Assembly: GCA_934131175.1 (NCBI GenBank)
Contig: CAKOZD010000001.1
Location: forward strand, 1-64,000
Origin: an uncultured Bacilli bacterium
Lineage (GTDB): Bacteria > Bacillota_I > Bacilli_A > RF39 > UBA660
Length of the DNA: 64,000 bases
Direction of reading: 5' to 3'
Under the pieces are notes generated by a model. That model made no database searches. It saw only the letters and a program-made list of their open reading frames with translations, and was not told the origin of the DNA. Both the position numbers and the translations under genes were made by a program. Positions 25,714 to 34,430 of the stretch are shown here, piece after piece; position 1 is the stretch's first letter, and every line of letters starts with the position of its first letter.

Positions 25714-26247
25714 TTATGCATTTTCTATTTGTCCAAGTTCAACTTCAACAGAAGTTTCTTGCCCAAATAAATCTACTGAAAGCATAACTTTTTGATTAGC
25801 TAAGTCAACAGAATCAATTTTTCCGAACATTCCATTAAATGGTCCAGCAATAATTTTAACTTTAGTACCTTCTTTAAGTTCAGTATCTACATTCATTCTG
25901 CTAATTCCCATATTACCTAAAATTTTATCAACTTCATAAGGTTGTAATGGTGTTGGTTTAGCACCTTTTCCACTTGATCCGATAAATCCAGTTACTCCAG
26001 GTGTATTTCTTACTACATACCAAGCCTCATCGCTCATTACCATTTCAACTAAAATATAACCAGGGAACATTTTCTTTGTTCTTTCCTTAGTTACACCATT
26101 TTTAACTTCTGTAACTTTTTCTTCAGGAATAACTACTCTATAGATATAGTCTTTCATATCCATAGATTCAGCTCTCATTTCTAATTTTTCTTTAACCTTA
26201 TTCTCATGACCAGAATAAGTATTAACTACATACCATTGTTTTTCCAT
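25714..26247 (-). CDS. nusG: Transcription factor NusG
   Basis: Binds RNA polymerase and influences pausing and termination. I start at the ATG at 26245-26247 (AGGAG upstream), giving MEKQWYVVNTYSG and 177 residues, the Bacillus length; a longer start would overlap secE. The NGN domain covers about residues 1-110 (FPGYILVEM, WYVVRNTPGVTGFIG) and the KOW motif is KVKIIAGPFNGMFGKIDSVD. It follows secE by 16 bp. Confidence 0.98.
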   Translation of the reverse strand: MEKQWYVVNTYSGHENKVKEKLEMRAESMDMKDYIYRVVIPEEKVTEVKNGVTKERTKKMFPGYILVEMVMSDEAWYVVRNTPGVTGFIGSSGKGAKPTPLQPYEVDKILGNMGISRMNVDTELKEGTKVKIIAGPFNGMFGKIDSVDLANQKVMLSVDLFGQETSVEVELGQIENA

Positions 26248-26263
26248 AAATACTAACTCCTTT

Positions 26264-26584
26264 TTAACCAATTAAAGATTGAACTAATGCGAAAAGAACA
26301 TCAATTACATAAAAGAAAAGTGAACAAAATATTATAGTAATAATAGTTGCTATAGAATATTTAACCATATCTTTCTTATTTGTCCAATGAACTTTTTTAA
26401 ATTCAGATTTAACACCATGACAAAATGTCATAAATCTAGCAAATAAACTTTTCTTCTCAACTACAGTTTCTTTCTTGTTAGTAGTCTTCTTTTCCTTTTT
26501 TTTCTTTTCTACTTTCTTTGTTTCTGTTTTTATACTTGATGTATTATACTTATCTTCAACAACTTTCTTTCTAACTTCAGCCAT
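26264..26584 (-). CDS. secE: Preprotein translocase subunit SecE
   Basis: Single-pass subunit of the SecYEG channel. The C-terminal half has the SecE core (GVKSEFKKVHWTNKKDMVKYS) and one membrane helix (about residues 77-100). The first 45 residues are an unusually lysine-rich extension, making 106 residues against about 60 in Bacillus. It has its own promoter and is followed by nusG, the usual arrangement. Confidence 0.95.
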   Translation of the reverse strand: MAEVRKKVVEDKYNTSSIKTETKKVEKKKKEKKTTNKKETVVEKKSLFARFMTFCHGVKSEFKKVHWTNKKDMVKYSIATIITIIFCSLFFYVIDVLFALVQSLIG

Positions 26585-26612
26585 ATCTTCACCTATTCCT
26601 AATTTGTTTCAA

Positions 26613-26634
26613 AATAAAAACACTTCTGAGTGCT
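26613..26634 (-). terminator. Hairpin with T run in the secE leader
   Basis: AGCACT pairs with AGTGTT around CAGA, followed by TTTATTTT. It lies just downstream of the secE promoter, so it may be an attenuator or a short terminator. B. subtilis has rpmGB at this place; no such gene fits in the gap. Confidence 0.5.
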
Positions 26635-26643
26635 TACACCATT

Positions 26644-26672
26644 AAAATAGCACAAACACAAAGAAATGTCAA
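26644..26672 (-). promoter_or_regulatory. secE-nusG promoter
   Basis: Minus-strand TTGACA (26667-26672) and TATTTT (26644-26649), spacer 17 bp, directly after the pseudokinase gene. Confidence 0.75.
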
Positions 26673-26682
26673 CGAATATGAA

Positions 26683-27384
26683 CTAAATTAAACTTAATAC
26701 CCATCCTATCATACACATTAGTAAAAGAGTAAACATACAAATAGTTGGAACTAATAAATAATTAATAAAGGCTGAATCACGAATTCCACTGATTTGCTTA
26801 TATATGGTATCATTTATTCTATTATTATTAAAACTACTTAAATCGAGTCTATTATTTTCTTTCACAAGTGACTTATCTTTTGATGCATCTTCACCTAATT
26901 CTTTTTCTAAATTTGTTAAATCTCTATTACGTCTTTCAACATCATACTCACACAAATAAACTGAAGCACCTCTTTGAATTACACCTCTATAATAAGGAAC
27001 ATTTTCACTAGGTAAAAATTGAGCAAATGAATCGAAATTTTCTTTTAAAAATTCAATATTTAACTGACTTAGTGGAATATGTAAATAATAACAAATTTGT
27101 ATAACACTAGAGTTAAATATGTCTTCATTTATCATTTTCTTTTTTCTTATAGGATCAGGAGATAATTGAATTAAACTAACGAATTGGACATAATCAGGCC
27201 TATTTTCCAACACATCAATCTGGGTTGGACTAAAATCATTAATACAATAATCATGTTCATGAATATATTTTAAAGCTTTATCCATATTTAAAAATAATAC
27301 TTTCATATCATCTTCTGATGAATGAGTCCTAATCCATTCATCAAGATTACATGATTCATAATTTCTATAATTATTACCAATCAT
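26683..27384 (-). CDS. Tail-anchored pseudokinase-like protein
   Basis: A 233-residue protein whose residues 34-57 (MDKALKYIHEHDYCINDFSP) read like a protein kinase catalytic loop: the IHEHDYCIND stretch matches the usual IHEHGxxHRD. The arginine, the lysine after Asp and the metal-binding Asn are replaced, so catalysis is unlikely. A charged linker (about 150-185) and one C-terminal membrane helix (about 209-232) follow. EssB/YukC of type VII secretion is also a pseudokinase with a membrane helix, which makes this a candidate for the missing EssB, although EssB has a large extracellular domain absent here. It sits between sigH and secE, where B. subtilis has rpmGB. Confidence 0.55.
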   Translation of the reverse strand: MIGNNYRNYESCNLDEWIRTHSSEDDMKVLFLNMDKALKYIHEHDYCINDFSPTQIDVLENRPDYVQFVSLIQLSPDPIRKKKMINEDIFNSSVIQICYYLHIPLSQLNIEFLKENFDSFAQFLPSENVPYYRGVIQRGASVYLCEYDVERRNRDLTNLEKELGEDASKDKSLVKENNRLDLSSFNNNRINDTIYKQISGIRDSAFINYLLVPTICMFTLLLMCMIGWVLSLI

Positions 27385-27453
27385 ATTAAAACCATCCTAT
27401 CCTAATATAATTTTAAATCATATTAAGAAAAAAAACAATTTATAAATTAATAA

Positions 27454-28035
27454 TTATTCACATAATATTCTTCTCCTTATTTCGTCTCTAACTAAATTAA
27501 CTCTATAAGAAACCGAATTTATTGATACTTCTAAAAGTGTAGAAATTTCTTTCAAAGAAAAATTATTCATTTTTAATTCAAATGGAGCAGTATATTTTAA
27601 ATCTAATGAATATAAGACGTCTTTTATAATATTCATAGTGTCTTCATAGTCTAATTCATCATTTAAAGATACTGAATTATCTCTTACATCTAAATCATCT
27701 AACGAAACAAAATACTTATTACTTATATTTCTTTTTGGTAAAGTTATACTTTTAGTAAAACTAAGTAATCGTCTTCTAATACATAATTCAACAAAAGTAT
27801 AAAATAGTGCTCCTTTCGAAGAATCATACTTATTTAAAGCATTTTGAAATCCAACATAACCTTCTTGAATAAAATCATCATAGTCATATCCATAATCAGA
27901 ATATCTATCATAAAATTCCTTAGAGATATTTTTTACAATAGGCTTATACTTTTCAAATAAAGAATAATATGAAAACTCATCATTTTCTCTTACCATAGAT
28001 ATCAATTCATAATCATTATAATTTTTATAATTCAT
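27454..28035 (-). CDS. sigH: RNA polymerase sigma factor, SigH type
   Basis: A 193-residue sigma-70 family factor. Region 2 is DYDDFIQEGYVGFQNALNKYD...YTFVELCIRRRL. Region 4 is NNFSLKEISTLLEVSINSVSYRV, a helix-turn-helix. In Bacillota SigH directs the transition to sporulation and competence. The position after rlmB, as in B. subtilis, supports the name. It follows rlmB closely (5 bp). The protein is slightly shorter than the Bacillus form (about 218). Confidence 0.85.
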   Translation of the reverse strand: MNYKNYNDYELISMVRENDEFSYYSLFEKYKPIVKNISKEFYDRYSDYGYDYDDFIQEGYVGFQNALNKYDSSKGALFYTFVELCIRRRLLSFTKSITLPKRNISNKYFVSLDDLDVRDNSVSLNDELDYEDTMNIIKDVLYSLDLKYTAPFELKMNNFSLKEISTLLEVSINSVSYRVNLVRDEIRRRILCE

Positions 28036-28040
28036 TTAAC

Positions 28041-28739
28041 CTACTTTCTATTACGAATCATCTCATATATCATTATTCCAGCCGCAACACTTGCATTTAA
28101 ACTATTAGTTTCTCCATACATTGGAATTTTTGCGATAAAGTCACATTTTTTCATAACTAAATTAGATATTCCTGTTCCTTCATTGCCAACTATAAGAGCT
28201 ATCTTACCAGTATAGTCAATATCTCTATAGTCAACACTATCTTTAAGAGCAGTACCAACTATCCAATATCCGTTTTCTTTTAATTTATCTATTGTATTAG
28301 ACAAATTCGTAACTTGAACTACATTTACATTATCCAATGTACCAACACTAGTTTTCATAACAGTTGCATTAACTTGGACTTGTCTATCTTTAGGAATAAT
28401 AACAGATTTTATTCCTGCAGCTTCACAAGTTCTAATAATAGCACCTAAATTATGAGGGTCTTCGATATGATCTAAAATGACAACTTTCTCCTCATTTTTA
28501 TTTAAAAAAGTGTTAATATCAGAATATTGATAATCCGGAATAAATAAGAGTATACCTTGATGTACACCAGAACACAAATTATCAATTTCTCTTTTTTTCT
28601 TATAAAAAACTACAGTTTTTGAATTTTCGATAAGTGAAATTATTTCTTTATCATTAAAATTCTCTTGCAAAAAAATCTTTTCAACTTTTTCACCTTTTTT
28701 TAAAATATCTTTTGCTACATTTCTTCCATAAACTTCCAT
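28041..28739 (-). CDS. rlmB: TrmH/RlmB-type 2'-O-ribose RNA methyltransferase
   Basis: A SPOUT-fold methyltransferase, in B. subtilis acting on 23S rRNA. A short L30e-like substrate domain (residues 1-75) begins VYGRNVAKDIL. The knotted catalytic domain carries ILDHIEDPHNLGAIIRTCEAAG, IVGNEGTGIS and IPMYGETNSLNASVAAGI, the three SPOUT motifs. 232 residues. It lies 3 bp after mrnC, forming a mrnC-rlmB-sigH run. Confidence 0.93.
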   Translation of the reverse strand: MEVYGRNVAKDILKKGEKVEKIFLQENFNDKEIISLIENSKTVVFYKKKREIDNLCSGVHQGILLFIPDYQYSDINTFLNKNEEKVVILDHIEDPHNLGAIIRTCEAAGIKSVIIPKDRQVQVNATVMKTSVGTLDNVNVVQVTNLSNTIDKLKENGYWIVGTALKDSVDYRDIDYTGKIALIVGNEGTGISNLVMKKCDFIAKIPMYGETNSLNASVAAGIMIYEMIRNRK

Positions 28740-28742
28740 AAA

Positions 28743-29114
28743 CTATCCCAAGATAAAATTCATTATTTCATCTATCCTTTCATTGTTTTCTTTTAGATTC
28801 AAATAACCAATTAACGCTTCTAAACCAGTCGCATATTTATACGTAATAATATCACAATTCTTAGGATGAGAAGTTGTTTTATAATTTCTAGCTCTTTTTA
28901 CAACATCAAGTTCCTCATCAGATAAGAAATTACCATCCATCATTTTCTTCAAATATCCTGATTGTGATTTTGCACTTACATAATTAACAGCCTCTTTTTG
29001 TAAATCATTAACATTTGCAATTCCTTTATTAATTAAATACTTTCTAACATAATTTTCATATATAGTATCACCTAAATACGCTAAAACTAAAACGTTTATT
29101 TCTAATATATTCAT
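28743..29114 (-). CDS. mrnC: Mini-ribonuclease III
   Basis: Matures 23S rRNA ends in Bacillota. It is an RNase III catalytic domain without the dsRNA-binding domain, about 123 residues from the ATG at 29112-29114 (GGTGAT upstream). Catalytic segments are VLAYLGDTIYENYVRKYLI with the metal-binding Asp, and ALIGYLNL with the Glu-containing region after it. The cysS-mrnC-rlmB order is that of B. subtilis. Confidence 0.93.
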   Translation of the reverse strand: MNILEINVLVLAYLGDTIYENYVRKYLINKGIANVNDLQKEAVNYVSAKSQSGYLKKMMDGNFLSDEELDVVKRARNYKTTSHPKNCDIITYKYATGLEALIGYLNLKENNERIDEIMNFILG

Positions 29115-29139
29115 AAAATCACCACACATATTATATCAT

Positions 29140-29166
29140 AAGAAAAGAATTAGTAAAAACTAATCC
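29140..29166 (-). terminator. cysS terminator overlapping the stop codon
   Basis: GGATTAGT, which contains the cysS TAG, pairs with ACTAATTC and is followed by TTTTC. It partly separates cysS from mrnC. Confidence 0.65.
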
Positions 29167-30557
29167 TTAATTATTTCGTAAGTAGTTCCTTCACGAGTAT
29201 CAATTAATTTAATTCCCTCTTTTAATAAATTGTCTCTTATTTCATCTGCTAAAGTATAATTCTTATTTTTCTTTGCTTCATTTCTTTCAGTAATCTTTTC
29301 TTTTATATACGCATCATTTTCCAAATTTTCTTCTTCATTACTAATTAAATTAAGAGATAAAACTTCATCAAATGCTGTGATTAACGATATTTTAGTCTTG
29401 TCTGACACAGAAGAATCCTTAAGTAACTCATAAATAACTGTTATAGCATTTGCAGTATTTAAATCATTAGAAATTTCTAAAATAAATTTATTATTGTATA
29501 TATCATATGCATTTTTATCTAATTCGCCATCATCTGAAAGTGTTTTAATTTTATTTCTTAATTTTTTTAATGTAGTCTCTGCTTGAGTAAGTGCATCATA
29601 AGAAAAAACTAATTGCTTTCTATAATGAGAATTTAAGCACATAAATCTAAAGGCTAAAGGATCATAGCCGTTTTCTTTTAATTTAGTCACAGTAAGTATT
29701 GCTCCTTTAGATTTACTCATTTTACCAGTTTGATCCAAAAGATGTTCATTATGAAACCAGTAATTACACCATTTATGACCAAGATATGCTTCACTTTGAG
29801 CTATTTCATTTGTATGATGTGGAAAAATATTATCAACTCCTCCACCATGAATATCTAAATGTTCTCCTAAATATTTTATGGAAATACCACTACATTCTAT
29901 ATGCCATCCAGGATAACCTTTTCCCCAAGGAGAATCCCATAATAATTCATGATTTTCAAACTTAGAAGTTGTAAACCACAAAGCAAAATCTGCTTGATTC
30001 CTCTTATTTGAATCTTCTTCAACTCCATCTCTTGCACCAACAACTAAATCATCTTCTTGATGGTTAGTTAAAACATAGTAGTCATCAAGTTTACTAATAT
30101 CAAAATATACATTTCCACCAGAAATATAAGCATATTCATCTTTTAGTAACTTTTCTATTATCTTAATATACATATCAATATTTTCAGTAGCAGGAGAAAC
30201 TATTTCTGGCATTTTACAGTTAACAAGACTAAAATCCTCAAAAAAAGCATCTGTATAAAATTTAGCTATTTCCATTGAAGACTTATGTTCTCTTTTTCTA
30301 GCAACTTCCATCTTATCTTCACCAGAATCAGAATCACTTGTTAAATGTCCAACATCAGTTATATTCATTGCACGTGTAATATCATAGCCTAAATATCTTA
30401 AAGTTTTATCTAAGATATCATGTCCTATATAATTTCTAATATTACCAATATGAGCATAATGATAAACTGTAGGTCCACAAGTATATAATTTTACTTTCCC
30501 TTCTTCATTAGGAACAAACTCTTCCACTTTTCTTGTTAACGTATTGTATAATTTCAT
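29160..30557 (-). CDS. cysS: Cysteinyl-tRNA synthetase
   Basis: Class I synthetase, 465 residues. The HIGH-type motif is YAHIGNIRNY (about residue 35), KMSKS is in GKMSKSKGAIL (about 279), and zinc ligands include CGP near residue 27 and HIECSG near 219. The C-terminal helical domain is present. The ribosome binding site is GAGGTGAT. It follows the clpC-like gene by about 50 bp. Confidence 0.98.
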   Translation of the reverse strand: MKLYNTLTRKVEEFVPNEEGKVKLYTCGPTVYHYAHIGNIRNYIGHDILDKTLRYLGYDITRAMNITDVGHLTSDSDSGEDKMEVARKREHKSSMEIAKFYTDAFFEDFSLVNCKMPEIVSPATENIDMYIKIIEKLLKDEYAYISGGNVYFDISKLDDYYVLTNHQEDDLVVGARDGVEEDSNKRNQADFALWFTTSKFENHELLWDSPWGKGYPGWHIECSGISIKYLGEHLDIHGGGVDNIFPHHTNEIAQSEAYLGHKWCNYWFHNEHLLDQTGKMSKSKGAILTVTKLKENGYDPLAFRFMCLNSHYRKQLVFSYDALTQAETTLKKLRNKIKTLSDDGELDKNAYDIYNNKFILEISNDLNTANAITVIYELLKDSSVSDKTKISLITAFDEVLSLNLISNEEENLENDAYIKEKITERNEAKKNKNYTLADEIRDNLLKEGIKLIDTREGTTYEIIKD

Positions 30558-30607
30558 AATATCACCTCTGTTTTTATGAAAATATTATAACAAATTTAAA
30601 TATAAAA

Positions 30608-32593
30608 TTAAATATTAATATACTTTTTACAAATCATATCTATACTATCAAATGAAATTTTCTTTAAATCAATTATCTCTAATAAACTAGCAACTTCTTT
30701 GTTTTTAATAGAAACATTATTTTTTAATAAATATTTCTTCGCATTTTCAAAACTAAAATCATTAAAACATACAGAATAATCATAAAAAGAATTGTTTTCT
30801 TTTATAAAACCTAAATTATATGGTTTATTTTCTGCAAAAAACACTAGTAAACAAAATCCTTTAGTTTTAACTTTATTAATATAATTAAGAATTAAGTTAT
30901 TAGAAGAAAAATTACAAATTATTAAATTGAAATAATTATTACTTATAGAGGCAAGAATTTCTTTATTTATCATTTCCGTAGAATCAATATATATTGTATT
31001 AGCAAAAGTTAAAAACTCATTTATAAAATCTTTAAATATTTTCTTTTTTCCACAAGTATCATTTCCATATAAAATAAGGCATTTATTTGAATTCATATTA
31101 TTAATAATAGATTTAAATATATCAATAAGATTACTAATTGGAGAAATTTCCCAGAAATATTTACTTAATAACTTCTTTTTTGTCCCAGATATTAAATTAT
31201 CGAAAATATAATTCATTGGGATTCCGGTTATACTATATAACGTTTCATAAACAGTTTTATCATCAATTATATTTATATTAGATTTAATTAATAATTTTTT
31301 ATTATTCATAGTAATTTTTTTAAACTCCTCTTCAATATTTTCATTGAAATTCTCACCTATAACATACTGGTCATTTAATAACTTAACTTTCTCTTTATAA
31401 AAACTAGCATCCCATGAACTTAAATTATATGAATATTTAGCACATATATTATCCAAAAAATCAATAACAGCATCTGGTTGATGCAAAAATGAAAAATAAG
31501 AATAGGAAATATCTAATATTAAAGAAAGTATGTTATCAGAAATTGTTACATTAAAATATTTTTCATAGGAATTTCTTATATTTAATAAAATGTTATAAAT
31601 TGACTCCTTAGGTAACTCTTTTATAAATATATTTTGAAATCTTCTACAAAAAGCCTTATCATTTTTTAAATATTTATTATACTCTTCTAACGTTGTTGCT
31701 CCTATAACTTTAATCTTTCCAGCAGACAAATATGGCTTTAAGATATTAGAAGCATCAATTGCACCATCTGCTGCTCCAGCACCTATAACGGTATGAAATT
31801 CATCTATAAAAAGTATAATACTATCATTTTGTTCTATAACATTAATAATCTTATTAAGTTTTTCTTCAAACTCACCACGATACTTTGTTCCAGCAACAAG
31901 AGATGAAATTGGCAAATTATAAATAACATAATCGCCCAATTTATTATTGCAATTATTTATCCTTTTAACTAAACCTTCTAATAACGCTGTTTTACCAACA
32001 CCTGCATCTCCAATCAGCAAAACATTATTTCTATTTTTCTTCAAAAGTATTTGCTCAATTAAATTTATTTCTTTATCTCTTTCATAAATCATAAAATCGT
32101 TCTTCCTAGAACAATATTCATTCATATTAATAGCATATTTATCTAAAATAGAATAATCATAATTGTTAAGTATGTTATGTTTACAACTAAAATTATAATG
32201 AGAAACTATTTCATATATATCTATATTCATACCAAGAAGTATTCTTTTAGCTATTCCATCTCTTGATTTCATAAATGAAATAAAAACATTTTCTATTTCA
32301 TTATCATCATAAGTATATTTAATTGAATTATTTATTATTAAATTAAATAAAGGAGTAAATAATAACCATTTACTCCTTTTAGTCCCAATACCAATAACTC
32401 TTATTAATTCATTTCTAAACATGTCATAATTTATATTATATTTATTTAAAAATTTTGTACATTTATACTCTTTATTTTTTAAAATTGCAAGAAATAAGTG
32501 TTCACTACCAATATAAGGATGTCTTAATGAATACATCTCATTACTTGAATCCGTAATAAGTTTTTTAACTTCATCACTTAAATTCATATCCAA
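30608..32593 (-). CDS. ClpC-like Hsp100 ATPase with degenerate second module
   Basis: Occupies the clpC position (between lysS and cysS), but ctsR and mcsAB are absent. At 661 residues it is about 150 short of ClpC. The N-terminal Clp repeat (YIGSEHLFLAIL, residues 27-38) is recognisable. The first ATPase module is intact: Walker A GDAGVGKT (195-202), Walker B ILFIDEFH (260-267) and the GATTLEEY sensor region. The second module is eroded: GNDTCGKK (510-517) replaces Walker A and no acidic Walker B is seen. A possible ClpP-contact tripeptide, L-G-F, survives at 594-596. I prefer the TTG start at 32591-32593, seven bases after GAGGTG. Confidence 0.8.
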   Translation of the reverse strand: MDMNLSDEVKKLITDSSNEMYSLRHPYIGSEHLFLAILKNKEYKCTKFLNKYNINYDMFRNELIRVIGIGTKRSKWLLFTPLFNLIINNSIKYTYDDNEIENVFISFMKSRDGIAKRILLGMNIDIYEIVSHYNFSCKHNILNNYDYSILDKYAINMNEYCSRKNDFMIYERDKEINLIEQILLKKNRNNVLLIGDAGVGKTALLEGLVKRINNCNNKLGDYVIYNLPISSLVAGTKYRGEFEEKLNKIINVIEQNDSIILFIDEFHTVIGAGAADGAIDASNILKPYLSAGKIKVIGATTLEEYNKYLKNDKAFCRRFQNIFIKELPKESIYNILLNIRNSYEKYFNVTISDNILSLILDISYSYFSFLHQPDAVIDFLDNICAKYSYNLSSWDASFYKEKVKLLNDQYVIGENFNENIEEEFKKITMNNKKLLIKSNINIIDDKTVYETLYSITGIPMNYIFDNLISGTKKKLLSKYFWEISPISNLIDIFKSIINNMNSNKCLILYGNDTCGKKKIFKDFINEFLTFANTIYIDSTEMINKEILASISNNYFNLIICNFSSNNLILNYINKVKTKGFCLLVFFAENKPYNLGFIKENNSFYDYSVCFNDFSFENAKKYLLKNNVSIKNKEVASLLEIIDLKKISFDSIDMICKKYINI

Positions 32594-32674
32594 ACATTAT
32601 CACCTCAAATAAATTGTACATTTTATAAACATTAAATTCAAATAAATTCATACACAAAAATAAGACAAAACTCT

Positions 32675-32705
32675 CAAAAAAAAGAAACCATAAGGCTTCT
32701 TTTAA
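32675..32705 (-). terminator. Terminator after the YfcC-type transporter gene
   Basis: AGAAGCC pairs with GGTTTCT around TTAT, followed by a T run. Confidence 0.85.
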
Positions 32706-32708
32706 AAA

Positions 32709-34319
32709 TTAAATTAAAGCTAAAATTATGAATATAATTAATAAAATTATAAATAATTCTAATAATAACTTCCAAATATTCTTTAACCATTCTCCATAAG
32801 AAACATCTAAATAAGACAAAACACTCATTAAGATTAAACTTGTTGGAGCAACTAACATTGTTAATCCATACATAGATTGGAAAATAACTCCAACTAATGG
32901 ATAGTTAGCACTATTTGTAACTACACTTGCATAGTATGGTAAAACACTTTGGAAAACATATGAAGCTTCAAAATTAAAGAAACTTGATAATATTGCAGTA
33001 ATTGTAGTAGTAACAATATTAAATTTACTTCCAAGAATAGCTTTATAAATTACTAATTGGAATGGATGATATGTAACTAATACTAATACTGTATATAATA
33101 AGATAACTATACATGCAGGTAATAAAGCTTTCTTAGCTCCTTCTGCAAATCCATCTAAAGCATCATCTAATTTAACTTTATAAATTATTACAAAAATTAT
33201 TGTTACTAATAATAATGGTAATAATAAGTCAACTAAAGTCCAAGAACCAAATGCATTCATTGTTCCTAAAATTTTACCGAAAATATTAAATCCGAATAAT
33301 TCAAATTTAGAAACAGCATCAGTAGCAGTAGACATAGCCTTGATTCCAAAAGCACTTTCCCATGGAATAAATGCTAAAACCATCAAAATAAATAATAATC
33401 CAAAAAGAATATAGAATGTCGCTGTCTTATAATGTTTACCATTATTAGCAACAATAACATCTTCATCTACTAATGCTGCTTTATTAGCATTTTTACTAGT
33501 AGTCTTCTTTGTTGATTTCTTTGTTGATGATTTAGTTGTTGACTTCTTAGTTGATGATTTCTTTGTAGAAGTTTTTTTAGAACTTGTTTTCTTTTCTTCT
33601 ACTTCTTCTTTTTCTTCTTTCTTTGCTTCTTCTTTAGCAATTTCTTCTGCCATAACTTCATCAGTTACTTTTACAGCAATACTCTTTGCATCTTCAGCAG
33701 CAACAGCTTTTTTATTCTTCTTTATATACATAATTGTATTAAAGATTACTAAAGCTATTCCTACTAATAAGATGACAAATCTTACTCCGATTTGATAATC
33801 AGTCTTAAGACTTAATGTTTGAGTAAGTACACTTAAGTTAGTAGTTGCATAAGTACTACCTGCAAGTCCAACTGTCATTGAACCAACAATAACTAATGCT
33901 GCAACAATCTTATCATATCCCATAAGGAAAATTAGTGAAACTAATAATGGAATAAAAATAGCAAAGGCAATTTGTAATCCACAAATTGAAACTCCAAATG
34001 CTAAAATTATAGAAATAATTGATAAAGCAAAAATTTCTTTTCCTTTTAATTTAGCAGCTAATTTTTCAACAAAATCGTGATAAGCAGGAATTTTGTTTAA
34101 AACTCCATAAAATCCTCCAACTAAGATTATGAATAAAGCAATATATCCAAAATATGATAATGATGTAAATGGATAATTTACTAAATCAAATAATCCCATT
34201 TGAACGCGTCCTTGTTCTACATACGAACTTGAATAATATGCAGCAGGTAAAATCCAAGAAAGTAATAAGAAAAGTAAAATTACAATTAGAACGACTTTCA
34301 CTGTATTATGTTTTTTCAT
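32709..34319 (-). CDS. YfcC/DcuC-type membrane transporter with Lys-rich loop
   Basis: A 536-residue integral membrane protein with about 12 hydrophobic segments. Residues 85-190 (LSIISIILAFGVSICGLQIA, MTVGLAGSTYATTNLSVL) and the C-terminal half resemble the YfcC family of the C4-dicarboxylate/basic amino acid carrier group; the substrate is unknown. Between the two halves (about residues 205-290) lies a hydrophilic stretch rich in Glu and Lys, then a tract of Lys, Ser and Thr only (KKTSTKKSSTKKSTTKSS and onward). It is presumably a cytoplasmic loop. It has its own ribosome binding site (GGGAGGTT) and terminator. This gene is not part of the conserved arm and is probably an insertion. Confidence 0.75.
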   Translation of the reverse strand: MKKHNTVKVVLIVILLFLLLSWILPAAYYSSSYVEQGRVQMGLFDLVNYPFTSLSYFGYIALFIILVGGFYGVLNKIPAYHDFVEKLAAKLKGKEIFALSIISIILAFGVSICGLQIAFAIFIPLLVSLIFLMGYDKIVAALVIVGSMTVGLAGSTYATTNLSVLTQTLSLKTDYQIGVRFVILLVGIALVIFNTIMYIKKNKKAVAAEDAKSIAVKVTDEVMAEEIAKEEAKKEEKEEVEEKKTSSKKTSTKKSSTKKSTTKSSTKKSTKKTTSKNANKAALVDEDVIVANNGKHYKTATFYILFGLLFILMVLAFIPWESAFGIKAMSTATDAVSKFELFGFNIFGKILGTMNAFGSWTLVDLLLPLLLVTIIFVIIYKVKLDDALDGFAEGAKKALLPACIVILLYTVLVLVTYHPFQLVIYKAILGSKFNIVTTTITAILSSFFNFEASYVFQSVLPYYASVVTNSANYPLVGVIFQSMYGLTMLVAPTSLILMSVLSYLDVSYGEWLKNIWKLLLELFIILLIIFIILALI

Positions 34320-34399
34320 AATTAACCTCCCATAATAATTATAACTATTATGGCCTTATTTTACAAGCATTTACAATTTATTTTAATGAAATTTTTGTG

Positions 34400-34430
34400 A
34401 AAAAAAAGAAGAACTTAATTTCTGTTCTTC
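34400..34430 (-). terminator. lysS terminator with the stop codon in the loop
   Basis: GAAGAAC and GTTCTTC form the stem, with the lysS TAA in the loop, followed by a T run. Confidence 0.8.

Noticed and set aside
32590..32620. ATG at about 32601-32603 as start of the clpC-like gene
   Set aside because: It is out of frame with the protein; the TTG at 32591-32593 has the best spacing from GAGGTG.
33480..33600. A frameshift or assembly artefact behind the Lys/Ser/Thr tract
   Set aside because: The frame is open through both hydrophobic halves on either side, and codon use within the tract is mixed rather than a simple homopolymer slip.
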